In this document: in pieces, positions 60,436-64,000 of the stretch
How the letters are laid out: each line of letters opens with the position of its first letter
Numbering within the stretch: position 1 is the first letter of the stretch
Assembly: GCF_048548695.1 (NCBI RefSeq)
Contig: NZ_JBLYIF010000002.1
Source of the DNA: Neptuniibacter sp048548695
Lineage (GTDB): Bacteria; Pseudomonadota; Gammaproteobacteria; Pseudomonadales; Balneatricaceae
Length of the DNA: 64,000 nucleotides
Reading direction: 5' to 3' (one strand)
Notes under the pieces: generated by a model
What the model was told of the DNA's origin: nothing
The model's database searches: none
Seen by the model: only the letters and a program-made list of their open reading frames with translations
Position numbers and translations under genes: made by a program

Positions 60436-61205
60436 TGCGCTCGCTGCTTGGCTTGATGTTCGGGTTGTGGTCATCTCTGCTGGTGGCGGATGACGCACCC
60501 CACTGGCAACAGCCGGTGTTTATTCAGCACGCGTTTATCGCGGTTGCTCTGCGCAGTGAATACCGGCCGGGGGCAGCGCCGCTGCGACGTTGGCGTCAGG
60601 ATATGCGGGTATGGCTGGATCACCGGGTGCCGGATCAGGCACTGCACCAATCGCTGGTAGATGAGCATTTGCAGCACCTGGCGCAAATTACCGGGCATCC
60701 TGTGCGCAGGGTTGCGCGCGCGGTAGATGCGAATGTGCAGCTGGTGTTTACCCGGCAGGAAAACTGGGCCGCCGAAGCGCGTGCGTTGTTTGGTCCTCGC
60801 ATTAACAAAGTATTGCATGGTGCAGTCTGTCTGGCAGGCGTGGATACCAATGCTGGAGAGATTCTGCGTGCCCGGATCATTATTCCGGTAGATCAGGCGC
60901 GGATGCATGGCCGCTTGGTGGCCTGTATTGTGGAGGAGCTCACGCAGATTATGGGGTTACCCAATGACAGCGAGCTGGCCTATCCGTCTATTTTTAATGA
61001 CCACAGCCCGGAGCAATTGCTGTCTCCGCTGGATGTGTTGCTGCTGCAATTGTTATATCAACCGGAGTTGCAGCCGGGTATGTCTGAGCCCGAGGTGGCG
61101 CTAGTGGTGGAAAAACTCCTTAACCGCTGGCATGAGAACGGTACAATAGCGGCGGCTGTGGGGTTGGCCCGCAGTGGGGAACTCTATCAGCGACTGGCAC
61201 CCTAA
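60435..61205 (+). CDS. exported DUF2927-like protein
   Basis: A 256-residue protein with a probable signal peptide (MRSLLGLMFGLWSSLLVA). The C-terminal part contains CIVEELTQIMGLPNDSE then YPSIFND, the segment I associate with DUF2927; no enzymatic role is known to me. ATG 60435 overlaps the stop of the FAH-family gene. A TTG at 60429 would add two residues. Thirty bases after its stop begins the HemJ/CopD-like gene, so these three may form one transcript. Confidence 0.72.
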   Translation: MRSLLGLMFGLWSSLLVADDAPHWQQPVFIQHAFIAVALRSEYRPGAAPLRRWRQDMRVWLDHRVPDQALHQSLVDEHLQHLAQITGHPVRRVARAVDANVQLVFTRQENWAAEARALFGPRINKVLHGAVCLAGVDTNAGEILRARIIIPVDQARMHGRLVACIVEELTQIMGLPNDSELAYPSIFNDHSPEQLLSPLDVLLLQLLYQPELQPGMSEPEVALVVEKLLNRWHENGTIAAAVGLARSGELYQRLAP

Positions 61206-61234
61206 GGGTCTGTTGCGTTTGAGGGAGCATTTGC

Positions 61235-61648
61235 ATGTTATGGGTTAAAACCTTTCATATTCTGGCCATGACCAGCTGGATGGCCGGAATTTTCTATCTG
61301 CCACGTATCTTTGTGCATTACGCTGAAGGACGTGCTGCCGGTCAGGATGTGACCCGCTTGATCATTATGGCCGGTAAGCTCTACAGCTTTATGAGTCTGA
61401 TGGCGGTGTTTACCCTGGGTCTTGGCTTCTGGCTGTGGTTTGGTTGGGGTTTTGGTGGTGGCTGGTTGCATGCCAAACTGCTGATGGTGGTGTTGCTGAT
61501 GGGATATCACCACTGGTGCCTGCGTTACCTGAAGCAGATGCGCGCCGGTAGGTTGGATAAAAGTGGTCGTTATTTTCGCTTATTCAATGAGCTGCCGCTG
61601 CTGATTTTTGTGCCGATTCTGATTCTGGTCGTGGTAAAGCCTTTCTAA
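61235..61648 (+). CDS. HemJ/CopD-like membrane protein
   Basis: A 137-residue protein with four predicted helices. The conserved His near the start (KTFHILAMTSWMAGIFYLPR) and LHAKLLMVVLLMGYHH agree with UPF0093/HemJ, the heme-independent protoporphyrinogen oxidase; the CopD family is related. E. coli uses HemG, but many gammaproteobacteria have HemJ. The assignment to HemJ is likely but not certain, because no haem genes are adjacent. Confidence 0.8.
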   Translation: MLWVKTFHILAMTSWMAGIFYLPRIFVHYAEGRAAGQDVTRLIIMAGKLYSFMSLMAVFTLGLGFWLWFGWGFGGGWLHAKLLMVVLLMGYHHWCLRYLKQMRAGRLDKSGRYFRLFNELPLLIFVPILILVVVKPF

Positions 61649-61852
61649 TTGTCAGAAATGGCAAACCATTATGTCATTCCCGATATTGTTACCTGCCGTT
61701 ACCTGAGCGGCGGGTGATGGTACTATTTTGACCGGGGTGGCACATATGCGGTGTAGCATGGGCAGTTGGTATCGAAAGTCAGGCCGCTGACTTATACTGC
61801 TTGGCATGTTAGTGATCAGTTGCAGGTTGTTGCCTGTAGAGGAGAATTTGTA

Positions 61853-62737
61853 TTGTCGCTCCAGATTGACCGCTTGTTGACCTGTCTATGTCTCCTTATA
61901 TTGTTAATGCCGCCCCCGGTAACAGCTGAAGAGGGTTTGCAACCCTTGGTTATGGGGGTCTTCCCCCGACGGGATTCTGCCATCACGGTACAACTCTTTC
62001 GGCCCATGCAACACTATCTTAGCCAGAAGCTGGGTAGAGAGGTGGTGCTGGAAACCTCATCCGACTTCGATACATTTCAACAGCACCTGTTAGCGCATCG
62101 CTACGACCTCGTGCATATGAATCAATACCATTATGTTGAGGCGCATAAACAGTTGGCCTATGAGGTCGTGGCACAAAATGAGGAGCGCGGTGAGGCGACT
62201 TTGCGTGGCGCAATTCTTGTGCGAAACGATTCCCCGTATGTTGACCTGCAGCAACTGAAAGGCAAGAAAATCATCTTTGGCGGCGGCACGCGGGCCATGA
62301 TCAGTTATGTTGTGCCAACCTTTATGTTGCGACAGGCCGGGTTGCAGCAAGGTGATTATGAAGAGGTTTTTGCCGCCTCGCCCCCAGACGCAGTTCTGGC
62401 GACCTATCTGGGTCAGGGGGACGCGGGGGGTGCTGGTGAATTAATTGTACGTATGCCAGTGGTAACCAATAAGATTGATACTTCAGAATTGAGAGTGTTA
62501 GCGGTCAGTAAGCCACTGCCCCACCTGGTTTGGGCAGTGAAAGGCGAAATGGCTGCTGCAGAGAAACAGATTTTGCGACAGGTATTGTTGGAGATGAAGC
62601 TGGAGCCTGAAGGCCAGCAGGTTCTGAAAGCTGCCCGCCTGACCGCGTTCAATCCGGCAGTGGATGCCGATTATGACGTGCACCGCAACATTATCGAAAG
62701 CGTTCATAAGGCTGATGGAGTAGATATTTCAGAGTGA
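61853..62737 (+). CDS. phosphonate-type periplasmic binding protein (PhnD family)
   Basis: A 294-residue exported protein with signal peptide ending near VTAEEG and the PhnD/PBP type 2 fold: LVMGVFPRRDSAITVQLFRP, LVHMNQYHYVEAHK, and LKGKKIIFGGGTRAMISY. TTG 61853 is chosen because GAGGAGA is seven bases upstream and the signal begins correctly; an upstream ATG at 61766 adds 29 non-signal residues. No phosphonate transporter genes are seen. The stop overlaps the ATG of the GGDEF sensor gene (TGATG), so it probably supplies the ligand-binding part of that signalling pathway. The ligand may be phosphonate or another small anion. Confidence 0.83.
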   Translation: MSLQIDRLLTCLCLLILLMPPPVTAEEGLQPLVMGVFPRRDSAITVQLFRPMQHYLSQKLGREVVLETSSDFDTFQQHLLAHRYDLVHMNQYHYVEAHKQLAYEVVAQNEERGEATLRGAILVRNDSPYVDLQQLKGKKIIFGGGTRAMISYVVPTFMLRQAGLQQGDYEEVFAASPPDAVLATYLGQGDAGGAGELIVRMPVVTNKIDTSELRVLAVSKPLPHLVWAVKGEMAAAEKQILRQVLLEMKLEPEGQQVLKAARLTAFNPAVDADYDVHRNIIESVHKADGVDISE

Positions 62738-64000
62738 TGTTTGGCATTGGCGGCTTACGGCTGAAATTTGTTACAGCCATCTCATTACTGCTCACCATGA
62801 CGTTGGGCATGACCGCCTATTACCTGACATCTGAAGAACAAAAATTCATGAAGCTCAGCCTTGAGGCCAGAGCCAAGTCCATGGGTCACCTGGTGGCGAT
62901 GATCAGCCCCGAAGCGGTGTATAGCTTTGATATCACCGGGTTGGATCATTTCGTCACGCAGATCAGCAGGGATCCTGAAGTACGATTTGCCCTGATTTTG
63001 GCCCCTAACGGCAAACAGATGACAACCGCGCTGCCGGGCAGCGTCAGTCGTGATCAGGCTTTAGCACTTATAGCGGGTGAACGGCAGTTACCCAATTTAC
63101 AGTTGCTGGATTTTCCTATCAAGGTGGATGAGGATTTTCTGGGTACCCTTTATGTGGCGGTAGATTACTCCCTCACTTCGCGTTTAGCGCGTAAGGCTCT
63201 GCAACAGCATCTGATGATTTATGCGGGCATTATTTTGTTTCTGGCATTAGTGATTTATGTTGTGTTTTATCACTTTGTGCTGCGTCAGGTGAATCAGCTC
63301 AGTACGGGGGTGAAAAAAATTGCCCGGGGTGATTATCGCCTGGCACTGCCGTTACAAGCAGATGATGAGCTCACTGAATTGACGCGCTGTTTTAATCAGA
63401 TGGCATCAGATATCCGTTTTGAACGGGAAGCGCTGGAATTGAGTCACCATAGTTTGCAGCAAGAGATGCTGCAACGTCAGCAGGCCGAACAGGGCCTGCA
63501 GATGGCGGCGAGTGTGTTCGAACATGCCAGAGAGGGGATCTTCTTTACTTCGCCGGAAGGGGTTATTTTCGAGGTCAATAATGCCTTTACTGAATTGACT
63601 GGCTATAGCCGGGATGAAGTAGTGGGCAAGAATCCACGTTTTCTGCAATCCGGGGTGCACGAGCCGAGTTTTTTCCAGCTGATGTGGCAGCGTATCGAAA
63701 AGCAGGGCTATTGGACCGGTGAGATCTGGAACCGTATTAAAGACGGTTCGGTGGTACCGCAGTTAATGACGATCAGCTCAGTAGAAGGGGTTGATGGCAA
63801 ACTGACGCATTATATGGCGCTGTTTACCGATATCAGTGTACAGAAGCGGCATCAGAAAGAGCTGGAACATATCGCCCATTATGATCCGCTAACCGGATTG
63901 CCGAACCGGGTGTTGCTGGCGGATCGTCTGCATCAGGCAATGCTGCAGGCGACCCGTTACGAAAGCCCTTTGGCGGTGCTGTATCTTGATCTGGATGGTT
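62737..64000 (+). CDS. HAMP-PAS-GGDEF signalling protein, 3' end outside the window
   Basis: At least 421 residues; the gene runs off the window. A membrane helix (about 10-28), a periplasmic sensor of about 130 residues, a second helix near 160-182 (YAGIILFLALVIYVVFY), a HAMP domain, a coiled coil, a PAS domain (about 260-375: SVFEHAREGIFFTSPEGVIF, GYWTGEIWNRIKDG) and then a GGDEF start (HYDPLTGLPNRVLLADRL). An EAL domain may follow. It overlaps the PhnD-type gene by one base. Confidence 0.88.
   Translation, partial: MFGIGGLRLKFVTAISLLLTMTLGMTAYYLTSEEQKFMKLSLEARAKSMGHLVAMISPEAVYSFDITGLDHFVTQISRDPEVRFALILAPNGKQMTTALPGSVSRDQALALIAGERQLPNLQLLDFPIKVDEDFLGTLYVAVDYSLTSRLARKALQQHLMIYAGIILFLALVIYVVFYHFVLRQVNQLSTGVKKIARGDYRLALPLQADDELTELTRCFNQMASDIRFEREALELSHHSLQQEMLQRQQAEQGLQMAASVFEHAREGIFFTSPEGVIFEVNNAFTELTGYSRDEVVGKNPRFLQSGVHEPSFFQLMWQRIEKQGYWTGEIWNRIKDGSVVPQLMTISSVEGVDGKLTHYMALFTDISVQKRHQKELEHIAHYDPLTGLPNRVLLADRLHQAMLQATRYESPLAVLYLDLDG

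Noticed and set aside
61649..61852. Gene in the space before the PhnD-type protein
   Set aside because: Only an in-frame extension of the binding protein without a signal-like start. I see only a probable promoter region.

Overview
The window is about 64 kb of a gammaproteobacterial chromosome with moderate GC content. Gene order and protein sequences (CarA, FtsH, NusA, IF2, PNPase, malate synthase G) suggest a marine member of the Oceanospirillales/Pseudomonadales branch. That placement is inference from recognition of the proteins, not a phylogeny.

Layout. 1-1132: 3' end of a 23S rRNA gene, 5S rRNA and a rho-independent terminator. 1280-3669: a hotdog thioesterase and a convergent chemoreceptor. 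3763-25912: a conserved housekeeping backbone, carA-carB-greA, yhbY (opposite strand), rlmE-ftsH, folP-glmM-tpiA-secG, tRNA-Leu, initiator tRNA, rimP-nusA-infB-rbfA-truB-rpsO-pnp, then an opposed pair of bacterioferritin genes and bfd behind a strong Fur box. Leaders with visible RNA structure precede carA, rimP-nusA and pnp.

25930-33022 is an accessory block that looks like one functional unit. It holds a four-gene minus-strand operon (ExbB/TolQ-like channel, ExbD-like protein with a large periplasmic domain, a two-span membrane protein, a lipoprotein), a periplasmic PQQ-type dehydrogenase, a cupin, and a NarX/NarL-like two-component system. A GGGTAA/TTGCCC-type palindrome lies upstream of the channel operon and between the cupin and the kinase. 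It recurs upstream of an exported SRPBCC protein near 37.6 kb. I regard this as the best candidate for an undescribed system in the window.

33025-41213: Sir2, MOSC and ZapE on the minus strand, a membrane diguanylate cyclase, the SRPBCC protein, malate synthase G and an alpha/beta hydrolase. 41242-42400: a lone GIY-YIG nuclease next to about 580 bp of non-coding sequence bounded in part by an 11-bp inverted repeat, which looks like mobile or repetitive DNA. 42402-49016: an acyltransferase, a hybrid kinase with a PleD-like cyclase, and two periplasmic amino-acid-type binding proteins.

49356-53616: a tight operon of an exported cupredoxin-like protein, an EAL phosphodiesterase with a degenerate GGDEF domain, a DUF3034-like exported protein and a lipoprotein-type truncated haemoglobin. 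53680-64000: EthD protein, MFS transporter, serA, ppnP, LysR with a divergent MFS transporter, an FAH-family hydrolase, a DUF2927-like exported protein, a HemJ/CopD-like membrane protein, and a PhnD-type binding protein overlapping a PAS-GGDEF sensor cut by the window end. Cyclic-di-GMP proteins are unusually frequent in the second half: three cyclases and one phosphodiesterase between 35.8 and 64 kb.
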